From DASUAS01 sp963819475 (GTDB lineage Bacteria > Actinomycetota > Acidimicrobiia > IMCC26256 > DASPTH01): DNA of 64,000 nt. The first letter of the stretch is position 1; each line of letters begins with the position of its first letter. The stretch lies in NCBI GenBank assembly GCA_963819475.1, contig CAWFWE010000004.1, forward strand, positions 806,001-870,000, given 5' to 3'. The position numbers were made by a program, and so were the translations under genes. Shown one piece after another: positions 46,850 to 55,039 of the stretch. The notes below the pieces were generated by a model. That model was not told the DNA's origin and searched no databases. It saw only the letters and a program-made list of their open reading frames with translations.

Positions 46850-46866
46850 AGCTAGTACAGCGGTGA
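46850..46866 (+). repeat. Candidate integrase arm-type site, right
   Basis: AGCTAGTACAGCGGTGA, 8 bp before the right att core; differs at one base from the copy at 23265-23281 near the left end. Confidence 0.55.
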
Positions 46867-46874
46867 GTCTGCAA

Positions 46875-46923
46875 TCACTCGTAATGAGCAGGCCAAGGGT
46901 TCGAGTCCCTTCTCCGGCTCCAC
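46875..46923 (+). repeat. att site, distal end (attR): copy of the tRNA-Thr 3' end
   Basis: 49 bases identical to 23173-23221. The sequence before it has no GCCGGAG acceptor strand or D arm, so this is a tRNA fragment and not a second tRNA gene. It marks the chromosomal junction; host genes resume at 47082. Confidence 0.93.
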
Positions 46924-47081
46924 CGCCTCCGACCTGGGCCTACGCGTGCCCAAACGTCGGAGTGTTCAGCATGACGCCTTCGGACCGATGCCGGGGTCCA
47001 TCTGGAACCGTCTCGCCGAATCATCTACATTTTTCGTCATACCACAGTTCTGCTCCCTTGATGAAGGGGGAGGTGCAGACC

Positions 47082-48389
47082 ATGGCGATGACGGATCTGC
47101 CGACGAAGCTCGGCTACCTGATGAACGACGCCGACGAGCACTCGACGCCTCGCCCGAAGGCGTACGAGGACTACATCGACCGCGACAAGCGGGACATGGC
47201 GATCCGCACGGTCCGCCTCGATGATGGCCGCCGGGTGCAACTCTTCAACGGGCGGCCGCAGCGTTTCGACATGGGCAAAGACTTCCAGGTGACGTTCTCG
47301 AACGACACCCTCGACGAGCTCGGCGTGAGCGGGAGCGGGAGCCGTAAGGCCGGCTCGACCGACGACCAGGGGAGTGAGGGTGCTGCCAACCTCGTCCCCG
47401 GCTCGCTGCTCAACCGGCTGAATCCGCTGCGCGCGCTCGACGACACGGGCCGGAAGGAGTTCGTGCAGCGCTACCGCGAGCTCCAGGAGCACCTCGACAA
47501 CCCGGCGGACCGAGTTGCGGTGATGGACGCCCAGGGTGTCGAGTGCGTCGTCAACTACGCCGCGCTGCCCGGCATCGAGGTGGAGTTCGAAGACGACTAC
47601 GACGGGCTCTACGCCAACCTGACCGCGCTGAACCGGTACCTCGGCACCGAGTGGGGCTTCAACCACGAGGGTCGCCTCTTCACGCCGCCGTTCATCTCGT
47701 TCGCCGATCCCGACGGGGCGCTGGCGCTGCTCGAAGATCTCCTGAAGATCGAGACGCCGCGTGTGATCCAGACCTCGAACGGCACCTCGATGCACACCTC
47801 GCCGTTCCGGCCCGAGAACGATCGGTTCTGGTCGATCTGCAGCGAGGCGGGGATCCGGCTCGCGACCCATCTCGCGTCGATCACGCGTTACGCCGCGCAG
47901 GGTGAACAGGACTGGAACGAGCCCGAGGCCCTGCTCGGAGGCATGACCGCCTTCCAGTGGGTGCTCTACCACGGGGACCGACCCGCCATGGAGACCGTCG
48001 CGGCCGCGATCCTGCAGGGTTGGTTCGCCCGATTCCCGGACATGTTGCTCCTGCTGTCGGAACAGGGGACGGTGTGGGCGCCCTACATCGTGCGCAAGAT
48101 GGACCACGCGTTCCTGATGGGGCGGCGCGGCACCTGGGGCACGTTGGAGAAGCGCCCGAGCGAGTACTTCAAGGAGCACTGCTTCGTCGCGCCGTTCCCG
48201 GAGGAGAACGTCTACCGGGTCATGGAGGTCACGGGAATCGAGCCACTCGTCTTCGGCTCCGACTTTCCCCATGGGGAAGGCCTGCCCGAACCCGGCCTCT
48301 ACCTGAGCCAGATCGATCGACTGAGCGCCGACGACCAGCGGGCGATCATGCGAGGCAACCTCGCCCGCTTCCTCGGCACCGACGCGTGA
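47082..48389 (+). CDS. Amidohydrolase-2 family protein
   Basis: 435 residues from ATG 47082 behind GGGGGAGG. TIM-barrel metal hydrolase/decarboxylase type: 'MNDADEHSTPRPKAYEDYI' carries the D-x-D-x-H metal start. 'AVMDAQGVECVVNYAALPG', 'GIRLATHLASITRY' and the final 'PLVFGSDFPHGEGLPEP' with the last metal Asp follow. The family includes aminocarboxymuconate-semialdehyde decarboxylase-like and other C-C or C-N hydrolases acting on ring-fission or cyclic substrates. It is the first host gene after the island and is in line with an enoyl-CoA hydratase homologue. Confidence 0.87.
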   Translation: MAMTDLPTKLGYLMNDADEHSTPRPKAYEDYIDRDKRDMAIRTVRLDDGRRVQLFNGRPQRFDMGKDFQVTFSNDTLDELGVSGSGSRKAGSTDDQGSEGAANLVPGSLLNRLNPLRALDDTGRKEFVQRYRELQEHLDNPADRVAVMDAQGVECVVNYAALPGIEVEFEDDYDGLYANLTALNRYLGTEWGFNHEGRLFTPPFISFADPDGALALLEDLLKIETPRVIQTSNGTSMHTSPFRPENDRFWSICSEAGIRLATHLASITRYAAQGEQDWNEPEALLGGMTAFQWVLYHGDRPAMETVAAAILQGWFARFPDMLLLLSEQGTVWAPYIVRKMDHAFLMGRRGTWGTLEKRPSEYFKEHCFVAPFPEENVYRVMEVTGIEPLVFGSDFPHGEGLPEPGLYLSQIDRLSADDQRAIMRGNLARFLGTDA

Positions 48390-48398
48390 GGTGGCCGA

Positions 48399-49265
48399 GT
48401 GAGTGACTCCCAACCCACCGAATACGAGACGGTCCTCTACGACGTCAACGATCGCGTAGCGACCGTCACGTTGAACCGCCCCGAAGTCCACAACGCGCTC
48501 AGCTTCCAGCTGCGCAGCGACATCGTGGCGGCGCTGCGGCGCGCCGAACAGGACCACGACGTCTCGCTCGTACTGCTCAAGGGGGCCGGCAAGTCGTTCT
48601 GCGCCGGCTACGACCTGAAGGTCGCGGGTTCGCTCGAGCTGCGGCGCGCACACCCGGGCTGGGTGGCCGACGAGCACCTCGAGGACTGGACGGATCAGTT
48701 CTCAAGGGCGTGCGTGCGCGATTGGTTGACGCTCTGGAACCTCCTGAAGCCGGTCGTGGCCCAGGTGCACGGGAACTGCCTCGCCGGTGGGCTCGAGCTG
48801 ATGTCGATGGCCGACATCGTGTTCGTGGCCGACGACGCGCGCCTCGGCTACCCACCCATGCGAGGCATGTCGACGCCCGACACCGTCGTGTTTCCCTGGA
48901 AGATGACCATGGCGCAGGCCAAGTACCTCCAGATCACGGGAAATTCGATCACCGGCAAGCAGGCGGCCGAGTGGGGCTGGGTGATCAAGAGCTTCCCGGT
49001 GGACGACCTCGAGGACGAGGTCGCGCGTGAGCTCCATGTGTTGCGAAACATCGACCCTTCGATCATGGCCGCGAACAAGATGGCGGTGAACCAGGCCTAC
49101 GAGGTGATGGGTTTCCGCACCCACATCGAGCAGTCGTGGGTATGGCACTACCTGTCCAACCACGCACGAGCGAAGTCGGGGCCGCGCGGCATCGCGCAGG
49201 ACCGAAGCATCAGCGAATCGCTCGCGTGGATGAACCGCGCCGCCGACGATGTCGGGCTCCTGTGA
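48399..49265 (+). CDS. Enoyl-CoA hydratase/isomerase (crotonase) family protein
   Basis: 288 residues. Crotonase fold: 'VATVTLNRPEVHNALSFQL', oxyanion-hole segment 'GAGKSFCAGYDLKV', second oxyanion block 'VHGNCLAGGLELMSMADIVF'. The two Glu residues that act as acid/base in true enoyl-CoA hydratases are not visible in the equivalent stretch ('RLGYPPMRGMSTPDTVVFPW'). A different reaction of the superfamily (isomerase, hydrolase or C-C lyase) is therefore likely. It starts 9 bp after the amidohydrolase and is probably cotranscribed. Confidence 0.88.
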   Translation: MSDSQPTEYETVLYDVNDRVATVTLNRPEVHNALSFQLRSDIVAALRRAEQDHDVSLVLLKGAGKSFCAGYDLKVAGSLELRRAHPGWVADEHLEDWTDQFSRACVRDWLTLWNLLKPVVAQVHGNCLAGGLELMSMADIVFVADDARLGYPPMRGMSTPDTVVFPWKMTMAQAKYLQITGNSITGKQAAEWGWVIKSFPVDDLEDEVARELHVLRNIDPSIMAANKMAVNQAYEVMGFRTHIEQSWVWHYLSNHARAKSGPRGIAQDRSISESLAWMNRAADDVGLL

Positions 49266-49298
49266 GCGACGGGGAGGAGTGACGACCCATCAGGTCGA

Positions 49299-50492
49299 TC
49301 AGGGCGCGGTGTCGAACTCCACCTCGAGCGCCACCGGTCCGCGGATCATGAACATCTTCACCCGCTGGTACTCGAACCCGGGTGCGAGCCGCATCGACGG
49401 GATCCGGTCGAGCACCGCGTCGAGCACGTGCGCGGCTTCGAGCCGCGCGAGCGGCGCGCCGACACAGAGGTGTACCCCCCATCCGAACCCGAGGTGGCGC
49501 ACGTCGCCGCGGTCGAGGTCGTAGCGCTCGGGGTGCTCGAAGACCGTCTCGTCGCGGTTCGCCGACGCGTAGCCCAGCGCGACGGTCGAGCCGGCTGGGA
49601 TCGTCACGTCGCCCACCACCTGGTCCTCGGCGGGCCGCCGGAAGAGCACGTTGACCACGGGCCGGTGCCGGAGGCACTCCTCGACCGCGGTCGGCACGAG
49701 CGACCGGTCGTCGCGCAGTCGCTCGTAGGTGCCCGGCGTCGACAGGATGTCGTAGAAGAGGTTGCCCACGAGGTGCGTGGTCGTGTCGATGCCGCCGGTG
49801 ACGAGATCCTTGGTGAGGTGCAGGAGCACCTTCTCGTCGGAGAGTTGCGTGCCGTCGTCGTCGCGGTACTCGATCAGCGCGGTCATGGCGTCGTCGGGCT
49901 TGTCGGCGGCTTGACGCCGGGCGCGGATCACCTCGAGGAAGTGCACGTCGAACTCGCCGACGCGGTCGATCGCCGCCTGTTGCAGCTCGGGATCCTGCTC
50001 CTGCACGGCGCTGACGACGAGGTCGGAGTACTCGTGCAGGAAGTGCCTGTCTTCAGGGGGGACTCCCGTGAGCTCGCCGATCACCTGGGCGGGGAGAGGA
50101 CGGCCGAGCTCGCCGACGAGGTCGGCGGCGCCCTTCGTCTTGAACGCGTCGACGAGGTCGGCGCAGACGCGGTCGACGAACGGCTCGAGGGCGCGGATGC
50201 GCGGCGGGCTCAACACCGACGCGAGGATCTTGCGCACCTTGGTGTGCCCGGGTGGGTTCGACTCACCGAGCTGGAGCTCATCGGCCGACCGGGTCTCCTC
50301 CTCGAGCGGACGGAACGGCGCCTGCGGAAAACGCTTCGCGTCGCGGCTGATCTCGGCGACGTCGTCGTAGCGCGTGACGTAGTAGACGCCCGGCAACACC
50401 GCCGCGACCGCGTGCTCGTGCCGGAGCTGCGTGAGCACCTCCTCGTCGTCGTCGACCTGCGCCGGATCGAACGGGTTGTACGAGATCGTCAT
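49299..50492 (-). CDS. Cytochrome P450 (cluster member 1)
   Basis: 397 residues from ATG 50492. Bacterial class I P450: I-helix 'VTGGIDTTTHLVGN' with Asp-Thr-Thr, ExxR in 'AVEECLRHRPVV', heme loop 'FGWGVHLCVG' with Cys343 as thiolate ligand. Soluble, needing ferredoxin and reductase partners that are not encoded here. It converges with the crotonase gene (33 bp apart) and lies downstream of two M24-fold genes on the same strand. Confidence 0.94.
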   Translation of the reverse strand: MTISYNPFDPAQVDDDEEVLTQLRHEHAVAAVLPGVYYVTRYDDVAEISRDAKRFPQAPFRPLEEETRSADELQLGESNPPGHTKVRKILASVLSPPRIRALEPFVDRVCADLVDAFKTKGAADLVGELGRPLPAQVIGELTGVPPEDRHFLHEYSDLVVSAVQEQDPELQQAAIDRVGEFDVHFLEVIRARRQAADKPDDAMTALIEYRDDDGTQLSDEKVLLHLTKDLVTGGIDTTTHLVGNLFYDILSTPGTYERLRDDRSLVPTAVEECLRHRPVVNVLFRRPAEDQVVGDVTIPAGSTVALGYASANRDETVFEHPERYDLDRGDVRHLGFGWGVHLCVGAPLARLEAAHVLDAVLDRIPSMRLAPGFEYQRVKMFMIRGPVALEVEFDTAP

Positions 50493-50515
50493 GGCCGTCT
50501 CCTCGAGGCTCGAGC

Positions 50516-51700
50516 TCAGGTCGCGAGCGGCCCATAGCCGATCGTGGTGATGGGAACCGGGCCGTCGGCCGTGACGAGCACCATGTCCTCGCCGAAGAAC
50601 CCGAAGTCGTCGCCGCGGACGAACGCGCGGACGGCGACCACCATGTCGGCGTCGATCGCTTGCGCGCGCTCGAGCTCCGGGCTCATGCCGCCACCCGCCA
50701 GCGGCCCTTCGTGGCCGAGACCGACCGAGTACGCGATCGACATCTGCGGCTCGGGTTCCCCGGAAGCTTGGTACGCGGCACGCAGATCGGAGCCCGTGGC
50801 GCCGATCCGGCACTGCTCGATCACGCGGTCCATCACCGCGTGCCAGCGAGTGAACCCGGCACGCGTGGGCGTGCTGGGTCCGGCCCCGTTCCCGCACCAC
50901 CACGTGCGCGCCAGGGACCCCTCGTACCCCGCCCACAGCACGCCGCCCGCGAGAGCGACGACATCGCCCGCAGCGAGCGCGCGGTCGGTGGTGGTCCATC
51001 GCAGGGGCGCGCCCGGGTCGATCACCGTGAACGTGCCCTGCTGAGCGAATTGCGACGTGCCGAGCGCGCACATCCGCTCGAGGAACGCGGCGCGGAGATG
51101 GTGCTCGGTGACGCCCGGGCGCACCTGGGTCGCGGCGGCGTACAGCGCCGCCTCCGCGATCGCGGCTGCGGTGCGCAGGCACGTGATCTCCTGTGGCAGC
51201 TTGTGGCGTCGCAGCTCGCGCATCATCTCCTCGACGCCGACGAACTCGGCCTCGGGGAGCAACGGCCGCAGCAGGCCCTCGAAGAACGGTGACAGACCGT
51301 CGAAACCGATGCGCCGGGCGTCGACCACGCCGGGTGTCTTGGCGAACCAGTCCATCATGTTCATCGGGTTCCACGTCACGGGGAAGAAGTGGTCGGGCCC
51401 GACCTCTGCGGGCATGTCCTCGTAGCTCGCGGAGAACGAGAGCAGCTCGACCTCGCCGGTCTCGAGCACGACGAGGCACGCCGGCACGAACGGGCGCGTT
51501 TGAGCGGTCCACAACCGCCGGACGCCCGACACATAGCGCGCGTTTGCTTCGCGTCCGAAGAAGCAGGCGTCGATGCCGCGTGCCTTCATCTCCGCGAGCA
51601 CGCGCGCCCGCCGCGCCGCGTGGAGCTCACCGAAATCCACGCGGTCGCGATGCTCGAGGAAGCCGGTGCCGATGTTGGGAGTGCTGAGGAGATCGGTCAT
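50516..51700 (-). CDS. M24-fold protein lacking most metal ligands (creatinase-like)
   Basis: 394 residues from ATG 51700. Creatinase/prolidase N-domain followed by the pita-bread fold. Compared with its neighbour, the first metal Asp is Ala ('VVALAGGVLWAG'), the second is Ser ('YEGSLARTW') and the first Glu is Arg ('VVAVRAFVRG'). The His ('VGLGHEGP') and last Glu ('FFGEDMVLV') remain. It therefore cannot bind the usual metal pair; creatinase itself is a metal-free member that keeps a catalytic His. It could hydrolyse a guanidino or amide compound, or be a structural partner of the adjacent paralogue. Confidence 0.82.
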   Translation of the reverse strand: MTDLLSTPNIGTGFLEHRDRVDFGELHAARRARVLAEMKARGIDACFFGREANARYVSGVRRLWTAQTRPFVPACLVVLETGEVELLSFSASYEDMPAEVGPDHFFPVTWNPMNMMDWFAKTPGVVDARRIGFDGLSPFFEGLLRPLLPEAEFVGVEEMMRELRRHKLPQEITCLRTAAAIAEAALYAAATQVRPGVTEHHLRAAFLERMCALGTSQFAQQGTFTVIDPGAPLRWTTTDRALAAGDVVALAGGVLWAGYEGSLARTWWCGNGAGPSTPTRAGFTRWHAVMDRVIEQCRIGATGSDLRAAYQASGEPEPQMSIAYSVGLGHEGPLAGGGMSPELERAQAIDADMVVAVRAFVRGDDFGFFGEDMVLVTADGPVPITTIGYGPLAT

Positions 51701-51714
51701 CGGGTTGTCCTCCG

Positions 51715-52923
51715 TCACGCGAAGGGTGAGTACCCGTAAGTGGTCAGCTTGTCGAAGCCGCTGTCGGTGACCACGACGATCTCCTCGCTGCGGTAGCCAC
51801 CGACGCCATCGCGCCACACGACCGGCTCGAGCACGAACACCATTCCGGGCACCAGCTCGACCGTGTCGTCGTAGGCGATCCCGAGGTCGGAGCCGATGAA
51901 AGGAGGCTCGCCGCTGTCGCACCCGCAACCGTGCCCGAGGTAGAAGTGCCTGAGCGCATGCTTCGGCTCGACACCCCCCGCGGCGCGCACGAGATCGCCG
52001 CACGTCGCGCCGGGCTTGATCGTCGAGTACACCGCCTCGATCACCTCACACCAACGTGTGAAGCACTCGCGCTGCGCAGCAGACGGCTTCGGGTCGACGC
52101 TGCAGACCCAGGTCTTGCCGAAGTCGGAGTGGTAGCCCATCCACGTGATGCCCGTGTCGCACAGGATGAGGTCGCCCTCGCGGAGGAGCCGGTCGTTGCT
52201 CGCAAGCGGGAACCCGACGTCGCCGTTGGCGGTGAGTGAGCCGCTCGCGACCGACAGCGGAGTGATGTTCCAGATGGGGTCGATGATGCTGCTCGACGCG
52301 CCCTGCTCGAACACCCCGCGCAGGAAGATCGCCGACAGCTCGTTCTGACGCACACCTGGCCGCAGCGCGGCTTCGACGTCGTACATCGCGATCTCGTTGA
52401 TGTGTTGCGCGTGGCGGAGGCACGCGACCTCGTCGGGAGTCTTGACGATGCGCGCTGCGCCCGTCGCGATCGTCGCGTCCGCGAGCTCGACGCCGGCAAG
52501 CGCGCCGGGCAGCACGCCCATCATCGGCGACGTGATCTCGTCGACGCCGATCCTGACCGCACCGGGTACCACCTCTCGGATGGCACGGGCCAACGCGTCG
52601 ACACCCTCGGGGAACTCGAGCAGCAGTGGCCCATGGACATGATCGAGCGGGACGTCGCCGGGCACGCCTTCCGGGAAAGGCGTCCACACGAACGGCGCCT
52701 CGTCGGGTCGTGAGGTGATGATCACGACGACCGCCTCGTAGTGCATGCGCATGGCGTCGGCGGCTGGTTGGCGGATCCCGGCGTACTCCTGGTTCGACGG
52801 CCCGATCAGCACCAGTGCATCGAACCCGTTCGCGGCCATGGCATCCCGCAGTCGTGTACGCCGCTCGGCGCGCATGCGTGCGAAGTCGACGGCAGGGGCG
52901 GTGGCCAGGACGCCTGGACTCAT
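51715..52923 (-). CDS. M24-family metallopeptidase (Xaa-Pro dipeptidase-like)
   Basis: 402 residues. N-terminal creatinase_N domain ('MRAERRTRLRDAMAANGFDALVLIGPSN'), then the M24 catalytic domain with all five metal ligands: Asp in 'LILCDTGITW', Asp in 'YHSDFGKTW', His in 'YLGHGCG', Glu in 'VFVLEPVVW', Glu in 'YRSEEIVVV'. It is divergent from a P450 gene with 105 bp between the starts and is followed by its metal-less paralogue 14 bp downstream. In catabolic clusters such enzymes may act on amide-linked intermediates rather than on peptides. Confidence 0.9.
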   Translation of the reverse strand: MSPGVLATAPAVDFARMRAERRTRLRDAMAANGFDALVLIGPSNQEYAGIRQPAADAMRMHYEAVVVIITSRPDEAPFVWTPFPEGVPGDVPLDHVHGPLLLEFPEGVDALARAIREVVPGAVRIGVDEITSPMMGVLPGALAGVELADATIATGAARIVKTPDEVACLRHAQHINEIAMYDVEAALRPGVRQNELSAIFLRGVFEQGASSSIIDPIWNITPLSVASGSLTANGDVGFPLASNDRLLREGDLILCDTGITWMGYHSDFGKTWVCSVDPKPSAAQRECFTRWCEVIEAVYSTIKPGATCGDLVRAAGGVEPKHALRHFYLGHGCGCDSGEPPFIGSDLGIAYDDTVELVPGMVFVLEPVVWRDGVGGYRSEEIVVVTDSGFDKLTTYGYSPFA

Positions 52924-53028
52924 GCCCGCGCAACCTACCCTGCGAGGGGCGGCCCGTCACCCGGGGAGCCGTGGTGCGGCGTGCTCGCCGCTCTTGCGCG
53001 CTCGCCGCCAGCGGAGCACGCTGCCCGC

Positions 53029-54219
53029 ATGACTGACACCGATCAGATCACCTTCGAGTTCGACCCCTTCGATCCACGGTTCTGGGACGACCCGTACCCC
53101 TGCTACCGGATCATGCGCCAGGAGTATCCCGTCTATTACGGCGGCGACCCTGCCTGCTACATGGTGAGCCGCTACGCCGACATCGAACCGGCCATGTCGG
53201 ACTGGCGCACCTTCTCGTCCGCGCGCGGTGTGCTGGTCGGTACCGATTCGAGCCAGCTCCCCACGAACATGTTCAACATGGACCCGCCACGGCACGACCA
53301 GCTCCGTTCGGTGCTGTCCCGAGTGCTCACACCGTCGCGAGTGGCCGGCCTCGAGCCGTTCGTGCGTGACCTCGCTCGGGGGCTCATCTCGCAGTTCCGG
53401 GAGCAGGGTCATGCCGACATCACCACCGACTATGCGCAGGTGATCCCGTCGACGGTGGTCGGGGAGCTGATGGGGCTCAACCGGGACGACCGGGAGAGGT
53501 TCCTTGCGTGGAACCTCGCGACGGTTGGATCCCAAGACTTCGTCGGCCCTGAGGCGATGCAGGCGTACGCCGAGATGGACTCGTACTGGCGCGACACGAT
53601 CGCGGCGCGACGCGGCACGCGCTCCGACGACGTCGTCAGCGAGATCTTCCACGCGCAGGTCGAGGGCGAGAACCTCACCGATGAGGAGATCTACGGCTTC
53701 TGTTCGTTGATCCTGCCGGCGAGCCAGCACACGACGATCAACATGATGTCGAACGCGGTGATCACATTGGCGCGCTACCCCGAGCAACGCGCAATGTTGC
53801 GGCAGGACTCCGACCTCTGGCCCGATGCGATGGAGGAACTCATCCGCTTCGAGTCTCCAGTGCAGGGGCTCGCCCGCACCGCGCAACGCGATGTCGAGAT
53901 GTGCGGTGTCAAGATCCCGAAGGGTGAGTGGGTGCTGATGCTCTTCGGCTCCGCCAACCACGACGAGACGGTGTTCGAGGATCCTGATCGACTCGACATC
54001 ACGAGGCAGGGCGCGCGCCCGCACTACTCGTTCGGTCACGGCATCCACTACTGCCTGGGCAACGCAGTCGCCCGCTTGCAGACTCGGGTCGCGTTGCAAG
54101 AGCTCGTGGAGGCACTCGGCGAATGGGACGTCGACGAAGCCGGCGTCGTTCGTAACCAGCTGGTGCCCGGGCGCGGCATCGCGCACACGCCGATCACGTT
54201 CGAGCCGTCGGTCGCATGA
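53029..54219 (+). CDS. Cytochrome P450 (cluster member 2)
   Basis: 396 residues from ATG 53029. ExxR in 'AMEELIRFESPVQG', heme loop 'FGHGIHYCLG' with Cys342. The I-helix reads 'LILPASQHTTINMMSN': the Thr pair is kept, but the acidic residue before it, which normally relays protons, is His. That could change oxygen activation or simply mark a subfamily. It overlaps the next SDR gene by 4 bp, so oxidation followed by dehydrogenation in one operon is likely. Confidence 0.93.
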   Translation: MTDTDQITFEFDPFDPRFWDDPYPCYRIMRQEYPVYYGGDPACYMVSRYADIEPAMSDWRTFSSARGVLVGTDSSQLPTNMFNMDPPRHDQLRSVLSRVLTPSRVAGLEPFVRDLARGLISQFREQGHADITTDYAQVIPSTVVGELMGLNRDDRERFLAWNLATVGSQDFVGPEAMQAYAEMDSYWRDTIAARRGTRSDDVVSEIFHAQVEGENLTDEEIYGFCSLILPASQHTTINMMSNAVITLARYPEQRAMLRQDSDLWPDAMEELIRFESPVQGLARTAQRDVEMCGVKIPKGEWVLMLFGSANHDETVFEDPDRLDITRQGARPHYSFGHGIHYCLGNAVARLQTRVALQELVEALGEWDVDEAGVVRNQLVPGRGIAHTPITFEPSVA

Positions 54220-55013
54220 TGGGGCTCCTCGACGGCAAGGTCGGCATCGTCACCGGTTCGGGTTCGGGCATCGGGCGGGCCACTGCGCTGCGACTGGCAC
54301 GCGAGGGCGCGTACGTCACCGTCGCAGACATCAACGAGGAGTCGGCGAGGGAGACCGTCGATCTCGTCGCCACGAAGGGTGGCGAAGCGCGAGCGCAGTG
54401 GGTCGACGTCTCCGAGGAGGAGGCGGTCGCCGAGCTGTGCCGGGCGACCGTCGACGCCTTCGGTGCGCTCCATCTCCTGCACTCGAACGCGGCCGATGTC
54501 GTGGTCATCATGCGCGATCTCGACGTCACGTCCATGGACATCGAGGTGTGGGATCGAACGCTTGCCGTCAACCTGCGCGGCGCGCTGCTGGGCGCGAAGC
54601 ACGCGATCCCCCACATGCTCGAAGCGGGGGGCGGCGCGATCGTGAACACGTCGTCGTGTTCCGGGCAATTCGGCGACCTCTCTCGTGTCGCGTACGGAGT
54701 GTCGAAGGCCGGCATCGACTCGCTGACGCGGTACGTGGCAACGCTCTACGGCAAGCAGGGGATCCGATGCAACGCAGTCGCGCCCGGCGTGGTGGCGACC
54801 CCCGCGTTGGTCGCCAATGTTCCCCCGAACGAGATCGAGATGTACGAGCGCAGCGCGGTGACGCCGACGCTCGGCAAGCCCGACGACATCGCCGGTGTCG
54901 TGGCCTTCCTGTTGAGCGACGAAGCACGGTTCATCACGGGACAGGTCGTGAATGTCGACGGCGGGATGCGGATGCACACGCCGCTGTACGGCGAGCAGAT
55001 CGGGCACGCGTGA
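54216..55013 (+). CDS. Short-chain dehydrogenase/reductase (cluster member 1)
   Basis: 265 residues. Classical SDR: 'GIVTGSGSGIGRATALRLAREG' (cofactor motif), Asp at the end of strand 2 ('VTVADINE', favouring NAD), 'HSNAAD' in place of NNAG, catalytic Ser in 'NTSSCSGQ' and Tyr-x-x-x-Lys in 'AYGVSKAG'. ATG 54216 or 54219. Coupled to the upstream P450; probably oxidises the hydroxyl the P450 forms. Confidence 0.92.
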   Translation: MMGLLDGKVGIVTGSGSGIGRATALRLAREGAYVTVADINEESARETVDLVATKGGEARAQWVDVSEEEAVAELCRATVDAFGALHLLHSNAADVVVIMRDLDVTSMDIEVWDRTLAVNLRGALLGAKHAIPHMLEAGGGAIVNTSSCSGQFGDLSRVAYGVSKAGIDSLTRYVATLYGKQGIRCNAVAPGVVATPALVANVPPNEIEMYERSAVTPTLGKPDDIAGVVAFLLSDEARFITGQVVNVDGGMRMHTPLYGEQIGHA

Positions 55014-55039
55014 GCCCGCCGTGAACAACCGAGGAGGTA

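Larger units (their letters stand above)
23173..46923. mobile_element. Genomic island integrated in tRNA-Thr(CGT), 23.75 kb
   Basis: Bounded by a perfect 49-bp direct repeat (23173-23221 and 46875-46923) made of the tRNA 3' end. A tyrosine recombinase gene lies 170 bp inside the tRNA-side end. A 17-bp near-identical direct repeat lies just inside both ends. Cargo: flavoprotein, membrane protein, MacAB-type operon, two-component system, glycosyltransferases and several IS elements. There are no conjugation, replication or phage structural genes, so it is an integrative island that would need a helper, if it can move at all. The attachment structure is directly visible; mobility is inference. 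Confidence 0.9.

Noticed and set aside
46850..46923. Possible second tRNA-Thr gene
   Set aside because: Only the 3' part is present. No acceptor 5' strand or D arm precedes it, so it is an att fragment.
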